Numbered from the stretch's first letter, positions 31,871-41,029 are shown. The stretch is DNA of 64,000 bases from Hymenobacter aranciens (GCF_030580865.1 NZ_JAUQSY010000009.1:1-64000); one strand, 5' to 3'. Program-made: numbers and translations. Notes: generated by a model not told the origin, from the letters alone.

Positions 31871-31967
31871 ATCAGTAATGAGCAATGGGCAATGAACAAT
31901 TGGCCGGGCAAAAGTAAAGCTTCTACCCGGCCAATTGTTCATTGCCCATTGCTCATTACTAGTTGAT
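31871..31967. repeat. 38-bp arm palindrome containing a promoter
   Basis: Left arm 31871-31908 (ATCAGTAATGAGCAATGGGC...) and right arm 31926-31967 are reverse complements, leaving a 17-bp loop (31909-31925). The loop holds CAAAAGTA, i.e. TACTTTTG on the minus strand at 31909-31916. A related AATGAGCAATT repeat is at 43839-43906. Confidence 0.9.
31909..31916 (-). promoter_or_regulatory. -7 element TACTTTTG in palindrome loop
   Basis: Exact TAnnTTTG match on the minus strand, 46 bp ahead of the H-NOX ATG. Transcription would start inside the left arm of the palindrome, so the 5' end of the mRNA would carry one arm only. Use of this promoter is inference. Confidence 0.45.
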
Positions 31968-31968
31968 T

Positions 31969-32889
31969 CTAAATGGCGCCCATCACCGTCATCGTGCTAA
32001 GCGTGGGATTAACGCTGCCACCGGCGGGCTCTACCGTCATGGCAAAAGCCTGGGCGCTGGCGATGTCCTTCATGTGCTGCAGGCTGTCGCCGGCGGCGGT
32101 GCCCACGGCCAAAGTGCCGGCATCCACGGGCTTGCCGTTGTCGAGGGCCCAGAGCTGGTACTGCTTGTCGGCGGGCAGGGCGGGCAGGTTCTTCACGTCC
32201 ACGTACACCGCTTTGGTGGCGAGGTTGTAAAGCACGCGGGCCTTGGCGGCGGGGGCCGCTTTGGTGCCGGCCAAGGCCACGGCGCGGAATTCGTCGTTGC
32301 GCAGGATGGCGTTTTGCTCCTGCATGGCGCCGAGTTGCTGGCGGTAGTTGGCCTGGGTGGCGGCGGCGATGCGGGCGTTGTCGTTTTGCAGGGCCACGAG
32401 CTCGCCGTTGGCCTGCTGCCAGTTGTTGTAGAGCAGCGCGTTACCTACCAGACTCAGCAGCAGCGCCACCGAGGCGGCAATAGCCCAGCCGGAGGAGCGC
32501 GCAGGGGCTACTGGTTCGGGCGCGTTGAGCGGGAGCACGGGCGTGCTGGTAGTAGTTTCAGCGTGACGGGATTGCACCAGCTCATCCACGTCGGCGCGGA
32601 GACTACTGGTAGCGGGTCGGGAAGCGGGTGTGGCCGGAGTTTCAGCCACCGGGGAGTTCAGATTGGCCAGCACGTGGCCCAGCACGCGCTCGCGCATGCC
32701 AGCCGGGGGCGTGATGGCGTGGGCTTCGGCGTAGAGCCCCAGGGCGGCCTGCACCTGTGTAAGCTCCTGGCGCACCGCCGGATGGCGGGCCGCCTGGGCT
32801 TCCACCTCGGCGCGCTCGGCGGAGCTGAGGTCACCTAAAGCATAGAGCTCCAGGATGCCGGATTCGATATAAGCTTGGATGTCTTGCAC
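31969..32889 (-). CDS. anti-sigma factor, RskA-like
   Basis: 306-residue membrane-anchored anti-sigma factor. The cytoplasmic head (MQDIQAYIESGILELYALGD, then a helix SSAERAEVEAQAARH) binds the sigma factor; it is the zinc-less type of the RskA group. One membrane helix follows (GWAIAASVALLLSLVGNALLY), then a coiled coil (ELVALQNDNARIAAATQ) and a beta-rich periplasmic RskA C-terminal domain (ALPADKQYQLWALDNGKPVDAG). It lies 5 bp downstream of the ECF sigma gene. Release would be by regulated proteolysis by analogy; the signal is unknown. Confidence 0.9.
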   Translation of the reverse strand: MQDIQAYIESGILELYALGDLSSAERAEVEAQAARHPAVRQELTQVQAALGLYAEAHAITPPAGMRERVLGHVLANLNSPVAETPATPASRPATSSLRADVDELVQSRHAETTTSTPVLPLNAPEPVAPARSSGWAIAASVALLLSLVGNALLYNNWQQANGELVALQNDNARIAAATQANYRQQLGAMQEQNAILRNDEFRAVALAGTKAAPAAKARVLYNLATKAVYVDVKNLPALPADKQYQLWALDNGKPVDAGTLAVGTAAGDSLQHMKDIASAQAFAMTVEPAGGSVNPTLSTMTVMGAI

Positions 32890-32894
32890 GTTAA

Positions 32895-33455
32895 TTAGCG
32901 AATCAGTTTGCTTAATAGCTTGATGGCGGTGCGGGCGCGGGTTTTCACCGTGCCCAAGGGTAGGTCGAGTTCTTCGGCGACTTCACTTTGGGTGTAGCCT
33001 TCGAAATAGAGCAAATCAATAATCTGGCGCTGCTCGGGAATGAGGGTTTGGGTGATTTCCTGCAGGCCGATGTGTTCGGGGCGGAAGGTCGCCGGAGCGG
33101 CTTGGCGTTGAGCCGTCAAGCTGTCATCCAGCCCCATTGTGCGACTACCTACGCGGTGCTGGCGCGAGCGGATTTTGTCAATCGACAAATTGCGGCAAAT
33201 ATTAACCACCCAGGTAAATAGACGGCCTTTGCTGGCGTCGTAGCTGGCGAAAGCGTGCCAGATTTTGACCATTGCTTCCTGGAGCACGTCTTCGGCTTCG
33301 TCTTCGGCTTTCACGATGCGGAAGATGACGCCGTAGAGGGCGGCCGCGTAGCGGTCGTAGAACTCGGTCATAGCCGCTTCGTCGCGGGCGCGCAAACGCT
33401 CGACAAGTGCTTCCTCGGCCGCCGAGGGCAGCGAGATTGGGGGAGAATCGGACAC
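32895..33455 (-). CDS. ECF sigma factor, SigK/RskA-linked type
   Basis: 186 residues from a GTG at 33455 (VSDSPPISL); in-frame ATGs at 33503 and 33524 would add a His/Cys-rich stretch that looks non-coding. Region 2 is clear: AMTEFYDRYAAALYGVIFRI, DVLQEAMVKIW and WVVNICRNLSIDKIRSRQHR (-10 recognition). Region 4 has the helix-turn-helix YTQSEVAEELDLPLGTVKTRAR. The anti-sigma partner is 5 bp downstream. Upstream, TATTTTCG on the minus strand (33511-33518) is a near -7 match. Targets are unknown; the pair is likely to autoregulate. Confidence 0.92.
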   Translation of the reverse strand: MSDSPPISLPSAAEEALVERLRARDEAAMTEFYDRYAAALYGVIFRIVKAEDEAEDVLQEAMVKIWHAFASYDASKGRLFTWVVNICRNLSIDKIRSRQHRVGSRTMGLDDSLTAQRQAAPATFRPEHIGLQEITQTLIPEQRQIIDLLYFEGYTQSEVAEELDLPLGTVKTRARTAIKLLSKLIR

Positions 33456-33818
33456 GGGAATACCGGATAGGTGGAAGTGACAGCAGCCGGGACTGGCTGC
33501 CATACGGTGGCGAAAATACGCCATCCCTCCTACATAAGATGCGCCGACCTACGGTTTAATGGCGGTTTAATGTGGGCAGCGCGATTTCAGCCCCGCAATA
33601 TGATGGTTGTTATAAACCCCGGGCTTCTGGAAACAGTCCTTTGATGAACCCCAGCGTGATAAGCAAGCCGCGAAGCGGCGCCACATTGGTAGCCTGAGAA
33701 GGGGCCGTGAATATCAGAGCCGCAAAGCGGCGGCACCTAACGTTAGGTGCCGCCGCTTTGCGGCTCTGATTAGTTGACTACCAACGTGACGCCGCTTTGC
33801 GGCTGATTGGCTATTCTT
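33456..33818. other. intergenic region with palindromes
   Basis: No convincing gene. It holds the probable sigma promoter at the left, then an imperfect outer inverted repeat (AGCCGCGAAGCGGCGCCAC from about 33666 against GTGACGCCGCTTTGCGGCT at 33785) around a perfect 58-bp palindrome (33713-33770). The outer repeat is related to the one at 39548-39610. Confidence 0.6.
33713..33770. repeat. perfect 58-bp palindrome, no spacer
   Basis: ATCAGAGCCGCAAAGCGGCG...CTAAC runs 29 bases to 33741 and is followed with no spacer by its exact reverse complement GTTAG...CTCTGAT. Within it the CCGCAAAGCGG motif is a second-order inverted repeat. It ends 49 bp before the stop of the PspC-like gene. Confidence 0.95.
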
Positions 33819-34037
33819 TTACAAATCCCACACCGAACTACGCTGCTCGCGCATGGCGTGGCGCACGTTCATCCAAAATACTCCGGCGAAATAGAGCACG
33901 ATGGGCGAGCCGAAGGTGAAAAACGACACGTACACAAACGACAGCCGCACGCTGCGCGTGCTGAAGCCCCAGCGCTGGCCCAGGGCCGAGCACAAGCCGA
34001 ATGACTGCGTTTCGAGGAAGTCGGTGAGGCGTTTCAT
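33819..34037 (-). CDS. PspC-domain small membrane protein
   Basis: 72 residues. A short cytoplasmic head with LCSALGQRWGFSTRSVRLSF, the PspC-type motif, leads into one membrane helix (VYVSFFTFGSPIVLYFAGVFW). Members of this short Bacteroidetes PspC-like family are single-helix envelope proteins; the phage-shock system itself is not encoded here. A TACCTTTA -7-like element lies on the minus strand at 34044-34051, only 7 bp ahead of the start, so the mRNA leader would be very short. A monocistronic unit; function unproven. Confidence 0.85.
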   Translation of the reverse strand: MKRLTDFLETQSFGLCSALGQRWGFSTRSVRLSFVYVSFFTFGSPIVLYFAGVFWMNVRHAMREQRSSVWDL

Positions 34038-34143
34038 GGGGCGTAAAGGTAAGGACGCGAGCGTGGGAATGGGCTAAAGATACAACCGGCCGGCGGGCCA
34101 ACGCAAGCTGCGCTGCCTACTTTCGTGCGGCCGCAGCCAGCCG

Positions 34144-36003
34144 TTGCGGTGTTTTTTACGTTTGCAGGCTAAAATTAAGTTGCTACCGTTGCGTTTAATA
34201 AAAAGAAAATGGGGGCTACTGGCCGGCGCCGGGCTGCTGGCCCTCGCGGCCTGCAGCCCCCTGCCCCGGGTGCTGAAGCAGGCCGAAGCCGGCCGCCGCG
34301 TGAGCGCCACGCCCACGCCCCTGCTGGCGGTGGGCGAAAGCGTACCCTTCGAGGTGACGGCCCAAACGCCCGCCAAGCACCTGCATAAAAAGGTGGCCTA
34401 CGAGTTGCTGCTGCGCTACCGCTACGACCACGGCTTGCGCGAAGACACCCTGGGCCGCCTTAGCTTCGTGCCGGGCGAGTTCGTGTACGCCGATTCCAGC
34501 AAGGGGCAGGTGCTGGTGGCGCACAAAAGCTTCAGCTTCGCCAACACCCCGGCCCGCGGCGCCGGCGAGCTGCTGGCCCGCCCGCAGGTGCGCGAACTCA
34601 AGCGCAACGGCCGCGTGCTGCAAGCGCCAGCCGACGTGCTGGTGGCCCGCGGCGTGGCCGACCCCGCCCGCCTCGTGACCCGCGAAGACACCACCCTGAC
34701 GTTGCTGCCCGAGTCGGCCAGCCACCGCACCAGCGGCACGCGGGTGCTGCCGTTTTTCTTCGACGAGGGCACCTGGTACATCCGCAGCGGCCTGGGCACC
34801 AACATTGCCGCGCTCGAAGACCTCATCGACGCCAACCAGCGCACCCGCAAGGTGCTGATTGTGGCCGGCCACTCGCCCGACTCGGCCGACCTGGCCCTGC
34901 CCTCGCTGGCCAGCAAGCGAGTGCTGTCGCTGCTACATCATTATAAGGAACGGGTGCGCATGTTCTCCTACCTTAATAAGGTCGATAAAATTACCTTCGA
35001 CACCCTGGCTTACCGGCGGCGCTGGGATATTTTCCTGAGCAAGGTGATGACCTCGGCCCTCAAGCCCGAGCAGATGGACTCGGTGGTGACCATTATCAAC
35101 GACACCCGGGGCAGCTACGAAGACAAAGAAAAAGCCCTGCACACGCTTTCGTACTTCGATTACATCCACGACTACGTGTACCCCGTGCTACGCTTTGGCA
35201 CGGTGGCCGTCACCTATACCGCCCCCGACCGCTACGACTCGGAAATATACCTGCTCTCGAAAAAGATTGTCGAAAAGCAGCTCGAGGCCGACGCCCTCAC
35301 GCCCGAGGAGCTGCGCTACTCGGCCACCCTCACGCCGCTGCTGGCCGAAAAGCAGCGCATCTACGAAGCTGCCATTGCTGAATCGGGCAACTGGGAGGCC
35401 TTTCACAACCTGGGCGTGGTACTGCTGCAGCGCGGTGAAAAAGAGTCCAGCCCCTCGGTGCGCCGCGCCTACCTGCGCCGCGCCGGGGTCAACTTTACCC
35501 TGGCCGCCCACCGCCACCCCACGGCCGAGGAATTCTACTACGCGGCCACTGCCTACCACCGCGCCGGCGACCGGCTCGAAGCCCTGCAGGGCTACGACTA
35601 CGCCATCAAGCTGGGCGGCTCGCGCCCGCTGCTGCGCAAGGTTTTTTCGGATAAAGCGGCCCTGGAAATCGAAGCCGGCCAGCCCGACGACGCCCTGCGC
35701 AGCCTGCACTACGCCGGCCTCTCCTACCAGAACTACCTGAATACCGCCCTCATCTACGTGCTCAAGGGCGGCTACGACGCGGCCGCCGACGCCTACAAAG
35801 CCGCCCAGCAGCTGCGCCCTACGGCCGCCGCGCCCATCTACGGCCAGGCCGTGGTGGCCGCCCGCCAAAAGAACGAAGCCGCGCTCGGCGACTTACTGCG
35901 CCAAGCCGTGGCCCTCGACCGCAGCTACGCCCAGCGCGCCGTAGAGGATTTGGAGTTTCAGGACTACGCGCAGAGCAAGACGTTCCGAGAGGCGCTGAAG
36001 TAG
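34144..36003 (+). CDS. TPR-containing lipoprotein
   Basis: 619 residues from a TTG at 34144, or about 604 from the TTG at 34189 (LRLIKRKWGLL...), which gives a more usual lipoprotein signal with lipobox LAAC. The mature N-terminal part is beta-rich. The C-terminal ~200 residues contain tetratricopeptide-type helix pairs: NWEAFHNLGVVLLQRGE, EEFYYAATAYHRAGDRLEAL, NYLNTALIYVLKGGYDAAA. Such outer-membrane TPR lipoproteins usually act as scaffolds in assembly of envelope or secretion complexes; PorW-like and gliding partners are possible but not shown. The TAG stop lies in the first arm of a 27-bp hairpin at 36000. Confidence 0.8.
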   Translation: MRCFLRLQAKIKLLPLRLIKRKWGLLAGAGLLALAACSPLPRVLKQAEAGRRVSATPTPLLAVGESVPFEVTAQTPAKHLHKKVAYELLLRYRYDHGLREDTLGRLSFVPGEFVYADSSKGQVLVAHKSFSFANTPARGAGELLARPQVRELKRNGRVLQAPADVLVARGVADPARLVTREDTTLTLLPESASHRTSGTRVLPFFFDEGTWYIRSGLGTNIAALEDLIDANQRTRKVLIVAGHSPDSADLALPSLASKRVLSLLHHYKERVRMFSYLNKVDKITFDTLAYRRRWDIFLSKVMTSALKPEQMDSVVTIINDTRGSYEDKEKALHTLSYFDYIHDYVYPVLRFGTVAVTYTAPDRYDSEIYLLSKKIVEKQLEADALTPEELRYSATLTPLLAEKQRIYEAAIAESGNWEAFHNLGVVLLQRGEKESSPSVRRAYLRRAGVNFTLAAHRHPTAEEFYYAATAYHRAGDRLEALQGYDYAIKLGGSRPLLRKVFSDKAALEIEAGQPDDALRSLHYAGLSYQNYLNTALIYVLKGGYDAAADAYKAAQQLRPTAAAPIYGQAVVAARQKNEAALGDLLRQAVALDRSYAQRAVEDLEFQDYAQSKTFREALK

Positions 36004-36065
36004 CGCGGACTTTGTAGTCCGCGAGTCAGAACGTTTGTACTCGCGGACTACAAAGTCCGCGCTAC
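36000..36065. repeat. 27-bp arm palindrome containing a stop codon
   Basis: GTAGCGCGGACTTTGTAGTC...AGT (36000-36026) and its exact reverse complement (36039-36065). The TAG stop of the TPR lipoprotein is bases 36001-36003. A shorter relative, GTAGCGCGAAC..GTTCGCGCTAC, is at 43340-43367. Confidence 0.95.
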
Positions 36066-36069
36066 TTCC

Positions 36070-36330
36070 AACCGCTCCGGACGCTGTCCAAACGAACCAA
36101 CTCGCTGTTTTTCCTCACCGGACGCTGTTTCACCCGCGCCGGACGGTGTTTTCCAGCTTCGGAACGCTGTTTTTGTCCACCGGACGCTGTTTTCAATTTC
36201 CGGACGTCATTTTCCCGCCACCGGACGCCGTTTTTTTCCACCGGACAAAAATTCCGCCCACCGGACGCTGTTTTTCTCACCGGACGCTCACCCCGCACTC
36301 CGGATGCTGTTTTCCCGCGCCGGACGCCAA
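36070..36330. repeat. degenerate ~22-bp repeat array, about 12 units
   Basis: About twelve copies of a diverged unit near CCGGACGCTGTTTTT(CAC), at irregular 19-25 bp spacing, for example at 36117, 36180, 36222, 36260. The unit alternates a GC-rich head and a T-rich tail. Spacing is too uneven and the units too diverged for CRISPR. The region lies between the TPR-gene hairpin and the pdhB promoter. A frame through it (36035-36364) is not a credible gene. Confidence 0.8.
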
Positions 36331-36337
36331 ACCGCCA

Positions 36338-36369
36338 TTTGCCCACGGCGCGGCGCTGGTGTAACTTTG
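36338..36369 (+). promoter_or_regulatory. consensus promoter of pdhB
   Basis: -33 element TTTG (36338-36341), 20-bp spacer, -7 element TAACTTTG (36362-36369). This is a full match to the Bacteroidetes housekeeping promoter; the start codon is 55 bp beyond. Confidence 0.75.
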
Positions 36370-36423
36370 GGGCGCGGCCGGAGGCGTGTGTGCCCCGGCA
36401 TTCTTTTACACTAGTTAGCATTG

Positions 36424-37407
<984 letters not shown>

Positions 37408-37427
37408 GTTTTTCGCTGAGCGTTACA

Positions 37428-37551
37428 AGAACGAGTGGTAGTACGAATTCCCCGCAGGGGTTCGTACTACCACTTTGTCGTTAAAGCCGCTTGTTCAGCG
37501 TCAGAGTGGTAGTACGAACCCCTGCGGGGAATTCGTACTACCACTCGTTCT
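37428..37551. repeat. nested palindrome with 47-bp arms
   Basis: Left arm 37428-37474 and right arm 37505-37551 are exact reverse complements; each arm is itself a near-palindrome, GTGGTAGTACGAA..CCCCGCAGGGG..TTCGTACTACCAC. The 30-bp spacer is unrelated. Lies between pdhB and the LLM gene. Confidence 0.93.
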
Positions 37552-37605
37552 AATCAATTCGCGCCCGGCGCGGTTGTACAGGTCTTCCATTCTGACCTTA
37601 CTTCC

Positions 37606-38637
37606 ATGCCTGCCACCTCCCCCGTCACCTTCTCCGTCCTCGACCTCGCCCCCATCGCCGCCGGCACCACCCCCGCCGATACCTTCCGCAAAAGCCTCGA
37701 CCTCGCCCAACACGTTGAAAAATTAGGCTATACCCGCTACTGGCTGTCCGAGCACCACAACATGGTGAGCGTGGCCAGCGCCGCCCCGGTGGTGCTCATC
37801 GGCTACATCGCGGGCGGCACCAGCACCTTGCGGGTAGGCTCGGGCGGCATCATGCTGCCCAACCACGCCCCGCTGGTGGTGGCCGAGCAGCTGGGCACGC
37901 TGGCCTCGCTCTACCCCGGCCGCATCGACCTGGGCCTGGGCCGCGCCCCCGGCACCGACCAGGCCACGGCCGCCGCCATCCGCGGCGGGCGCTTCGGCAA
38001 TCCGCACGATTTTCCGCGCGATATCCAGCAGCTGCAAGCCTACTTTTCCAGCGACAACAGCTCCAGCATCGTGCGCGCCATCCCCGGCGAGGGCCTGGAG
38101 GTACCCATCTGGATACTCGGCTCCAGTACCGACAGCGCCCACCTGGCCGCCTCGCTGGGTTTGCCCTACGCCTTTGCCAGCCACTTCGCGCCCGGCCAGC
38201 TGCTGCCCGCGCTCGACATCTACCGCCGCAATTTCCGCCCCTCCGCTACCCTGGCCGAGCCCTACGTGCTGGCCTGCGTGAACGTGGTGGGCGCCGACAC
38301 CGACGCCCAGGCCGAGCACCTCTCGACCTCGCTCAAACAGTTCATGCTGGGCGTGGTGAAGGGCAAGCCCGCCCCCCTGCCCCCGCCCGTGGACAGCATG
38401 GACGGCCTCTGGGACTATGCCCAGCAGCAGTACGTGGAGCAGATGCTGGCCTACTCCTTCATCGGCGGCCCGGCTACGCTGGCTCACGAGCTGCAGCAGT
38501 TCCTGGAGCTCACGCAGGCCGATGAGCTGATGGCCGTGACCAACGTTTTCAGCCACGAGGCGCGGGTGCACTCGTATGAGGTGCTGGCCGAAGTACTGCG
38601 CGGCCTGCCCAAGCCGGTGGAACAGCTGGCCGTTTAA
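37606..38637 (+). CDS. LLM-class flavin-dependent monooxygenase
   Basis: 343 residues of the luciferase-like monooxygenase family (TIM barrel, uses reduced FMN from a separate reductase). Family marks: [10 protein letters not shown] at the N terminus, [40 protein letters not shown], and [19 protein letters not shown], which is the TIGR03558-type subgroup found in most bacteria with unknown substrate. It is followed 21 bp later by a SnoaL-like protein and DUF1877, probably one transcript. A reductase partner is not nearby. Confidence 0.92.
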   Translation: MPATSPVTFSVLDLAPIAAGTTPADTFRKSLDLAQHVEKLGYTRYWLSEHHNMVSVASAAPVVLIGYIAGGTSTLRVGSGGIMLPNHAPLVVAEQLGTLASLYPGRIDLGLGRAPGTDQATAAAIRGGRFGNPHDFPRDIQQLQAYFSSDNSSSIVRAIPGEGLEVPIWILGSSTDSAHLAASLGLPYAFASHFAPGQLLPALDIYRRNFRPSATLAEPYVLACVNVVGADTDAQAEHLSTSLKQFMLGVVKGKPAPLPPPVDSMDGLWDYAQQQYVEQMLAYSFIGGPATLAHELQQFLELTQADELMAVTNVFSHEARVHSYEVLAEVLRGLPKPVEQLAV

Positions 38638-38658
38638 GCAACAGCAACTCTTTTTCTC

Positions 38659-39018
38659 ATGCCCGACAGCAACAAAACGATTCTGCAAAAAGCCAATGGC
38701 GCCATTACGGCGGGCGACCACGAAGGCTTCTTAATGCACTGCACTGATGACACGGAATGGACCTTTGTGGGCGAGCAAACGCTGCGGGGCAAAGCGGCCG
38801 TGCGCCAGTGGATGGCCACGGCCTATAAAACGCCGCCCGTTTTTCAGGTCCGGCACCTCATTGCTGAGGCTGATTTCGTGACGGCCCTTGGCACCATTAC
38901 GCTGCCGGAAGAAGGCGGCGGGACCACTGATTTTGAGTATTGTGACGTCTGGCGTTTTCGCGCCGGTAAAATGGCCGCGCTGACGGCTTTTGTCATCAAA
39001 CCCTTAGCAGCCGTTTAA
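38659..39018 (+). CDS. SnoaL/NTF2-like protein
   Basis: 119 residues, cone-shaped NTF2/SnoaL fold. N-terminal helix TILQKANGAITAGDHEGFLM, then TDDTEWTFVGEQTLRGKAAV, HLIAEADFVTALGTIT and the C-terminal strands FEYCDVWRFRAGKMAALTAFV. Members bind or convert small hydrophobic molecules, and many have no known activity. Spaced 21 bp after the LLM gene and abutting the DUF1877 gene: its TAA stop at 39016-39018 is followed directly by the next ATG. A shared role with the flavoenzyme is inference. Confidence 0.85.
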   Translation: MPDSNKTILQKANGAITAGDHEGFLMHCTDDTEWTFVGEQTLRGKAAVRQWMATAYKTPPVFQVRHLIAEADFVTALGTITLPEEGGGTTDFEYCDVWRFRAGKMAALTAFVIKPLAAV

Positions 39019-39519
39019 ATGAGCATGATTGGCAACCTGCTCCGCGTGACCGACGCGGAGCTGCAAACCTACCTGGCGGACAGCGCCCAGCTGGAAACCC
39101 GCCTTTACCAGGACTCCGGCACCGACCGGGCGCTGACCGATATCGACAAAACCTGGGACGGCATCATTTTCCTGCTGACCGGCGATGCCCTGAGCCAGGG
39201 AGGGCACCAGCACCCGCTGGCCCGCGTGCTGTTCAGCGGGCAGCTCATCGATGCGGAGCAGGACCTGGGCTATGGCCCGGCGCACTTCCTGCGGCCCGAG
39301 GAGGTGGCCGAGCTGCAGCCGCAGCTGGCGGCGCTCACGGTGGCCAGGCTGAAGCAACGCTTCGACCCGGCGAAGATGACGGAGCTGGACGTTTACCCGG
39401 GCATCTGGGACGAGGGCGACGAGGCGTTTGAGTACGTAATGGGCGGCTTTGAGACGGTGCAGGAGCACTACGCCGAGGCCGCGCAGCGGGGCGAGGGCAT
39501 GATTACGTTTTTGAGTTAA
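39019..39519 (+). CDS. DUF1877 family protein (YfbM-like)
   Basis: 166 residues of the DUF1877/YfbM family, named for conserved structure only. The pattern MSMIGNLLRVTDAELQTYL, DIDKTWDGIIFLLTGD, LGYGPAHFLRPEEVAEL and YVMGGFETVQEHYAEA is typical. Acidic overall. Its ATG immediately follows the SnoaL-like stop, so translation is probably coupled. The gene ends 28 bp before a palindrome (39548-39610) that also covers the stop of the convergent GT-C gene. Biochemical role unknown in the whole family. Confidence 0.88.
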   Translation: MSMIGNLLRVTDAELQTYLADSAQLETRLYQDSGTDRALTDIDKTWDGIIFLLTGDALSQGGHQHPLARVLFSGQLIDAEQDLGYGPAHFLRPEEVAELQPQLAALTVARLKQRFDPAKMTELDVYPGIWDEGDEAFEYVMGGFETVQEHYAEAAQRGEGMITFLS

Positions 39520-39547
39520 GCAACAAATCACGCCACAGCTGTTCGGC

Positions 39548-39610
39548 GTACTAACTCAAACTAGCGGCGTAGCCGCGAAGCGGCGCCACGTTGGTAGTTT
39601 GAGTTAGTAC
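39548..39610. repeat. palindrome at convergent gene ends, holding a stop codon
   Basis: GTACTAACTCAAACT (39548-39562) and AGTTTGAGTTAGTAC (39596-39610) are exact reverse complements. The loop contains AGCCGCGAAGCGGCGCCACG, related to 33666-33690. The TAA stop of the minus-strand gene is within the right arm (39604-39606). Confidence 0.9.
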
Positions 39611-41007
39611 TCCGGCACCGCGGTGCCGGGTGGCAGCAGCTGCCCCGCCGTGGCGGCCGAGAGTTGCCAGCACGCTCCCAGCCACCCCAGCAACAGCAGG
39701 GCCGCCACCAGCCGCCCCAGCCACTGGCGGGGCAACGCCCCTGGCCCGGCCAGCCCCGCCACGCCCAGCAGCAGCAGCAGATGCAGCGGCAGCAGGAAGC
39801 GGCATTCCACGGCCGTAGGCAGCGTCAGCAGCACCGGCAGCAGCAGTGCCAGCAGCCCGGCCGCCGGGGCCGCGAGGGTGGGCCGGGGCCGCCGGCGGAG
39901 CGCCCGCCCGCCCGCCGCCAGCAGCAGCGCCGCGCCGCCGCCTAGTAGCATATAATTCAGCAGGCGCAGAGCTTCCTGACCGTTCGGGTACAGCTGGCGC
40001 GGGTAGGGCGTCGGAAACCACAGGTCGAGGCCGTTGAACAAGTGGCGCAGGCTGCGCCCGACCACGGCCAGCGGCTGCTGGCTGGCAAAGGCCATAAACT
40101 GCCCGTAGCTGCTGATGGGCGGCGCCGCGGCCAGCGCCCGCGCCCCGGCCGAATCAGCAAAAATGAGCGTGCGGGGGTAGGCCGGAATCAAGCTGGTTTC
40201 GAAGCGCTGGATGCTGGTGCCCCACAGCAGCTGGCGCAGGTAGAGCGGGCGGGCGGCGGGGCCGGGGGCGGCCAGCACCAGTGGCGTGGGCCGGCCGAAG
40301 TGGTGCTGGTTTATCAAAAACTGGGGGGTGAGCACCAGCGCCGCGCCCATCAGTAGGGCGGCCAGTTGCCCGGCGCGGGGCTGCTGCAGGGCCAGCAAAA
40401 GCAGCACGCCCGGCAGCGCCGCCAGGTAGATGGGCCGCAGATTGATAGCCCCGGCCAGGCACACACCCGCCGCCAGCGCCCAGCCCCAGCCCGCCCGGCG
40501 CAAGGCCGCCAGCCCCAGCAGCAGCAGTGTGAGGGCCGGCACGTCGCTGAGCGGGAAGTTGAAGTAGTCGCGCCAAAAAATAAACGTGCCCCCCAGCAGC
40601 AGCAGCCAGCGTGGCTGCGAGAGGCGCCGGCCGCTCAGCCATTGCCAGGTTTCGGGCAGAGCCAGGCCGAAGAGCAGCGCCGCCCAGCCCGCGCCCAGCA
40701 CCCGCGCGCCGTAGAGCGCCGGCCAGTGCAGCAGGTGGGTGAGCAGCCGCCCCGGCTGCAACAGCAGTGGGCCGAGGTAGCCGCGCAGGGGCTCGTCGTA
40801 ATTAAGCAGCGAAAAGTGGCCGTCGCGGAAGAATTTCAGGCCCAATTCCCAGTATTGGCCGGCGTCGAAGCGCAGGTCGGCGGGCTGGTAGCCGCTGAGG
40901 GGCAGGTACGCGGCGTAAAGCAGCAACGAGAGCAGCAGCCGCCCGAGCAGCCAACGGTGCCGGCGCCCGTAGCGGCGTAGTATTTCCCGAACGGTGACCT
41001 GCTGCAT
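39604..41007 (-). CDS. GT39-like GT-C membrane glycosyltransferase
   Basis: 467 residues, about ten membrane helices and large loops. Near the N terminus LRFDAGQYWELGLKFFRDG holds the acidic pair typical of GT-C proteins (the Dxx-Y/W loop), and LLNYDEPLRGYLGPLL and the YFNFPLSDVPALTLL helix give the PMT/ArnT-like pattern. It has no neighbours in glycan synthesis, so the acceptor is unknown. A TAGCTTTG -7 element (41030-41037, minus strand) lies 23 bp ahead of the start. The stop is inside a palindrome arm. Confidence 0.78.
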   Translation of the reverse strand: MQQVTVREILRRYGRRHRWLLGRLLLSLLLYAAYLPLSGYQPADLRFDAGQYWELGLKFFRDGHFSLLNYDEPLRGYLGPLLLQPGRLLTHLLHWPALYGARVLGAGWAALLFGLALPETWQWLSGRRLSQPRWLLLLGGTFIFWRDYFNFPLSDVPALTLLLLGLAALRRAGWGWALAAGVCLAGAINLRPIYLAALPGVLLLLALQQPRAGQLAALLMGAALVLTPQFLINQHHFGRPTPLVLAAPGPAARPLYLRQLLWGTSIQRFETSLIPAYPRTLIFADSAGARALAAAPPISSYGQFMAFASQQPLAVVGRSLRHLFNGLDLWFPTPYPRQLYPNGQEALRLLNYMLLGGGAALLLAAGGRALRRRPRPTLAAPAAGLLALLLPVLLTLPTAVECRFLLPLHLLLLLGVAGLAGPGALPRQWLGRLVAALLLLGWLGACWQLSAATAGQLLPPGTAVPEY

Positions 41008-41029
41008 GGCTTTTTGCGTACCTTTTGCC

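Noticed and set aside
36070..36330. Degenerate repeats considered as a CRISPR array
   Set aside because: Units are diverged, spacing is only 19-25 bp with no unique spacers of constant size, and there are no cas genes.
36035..36364. A 109-codon frame across the degenerate repeat array
   Set aside because: It begins inside a hairpin, and its HRT/PDA-rich sequence merely reflects the repeats.
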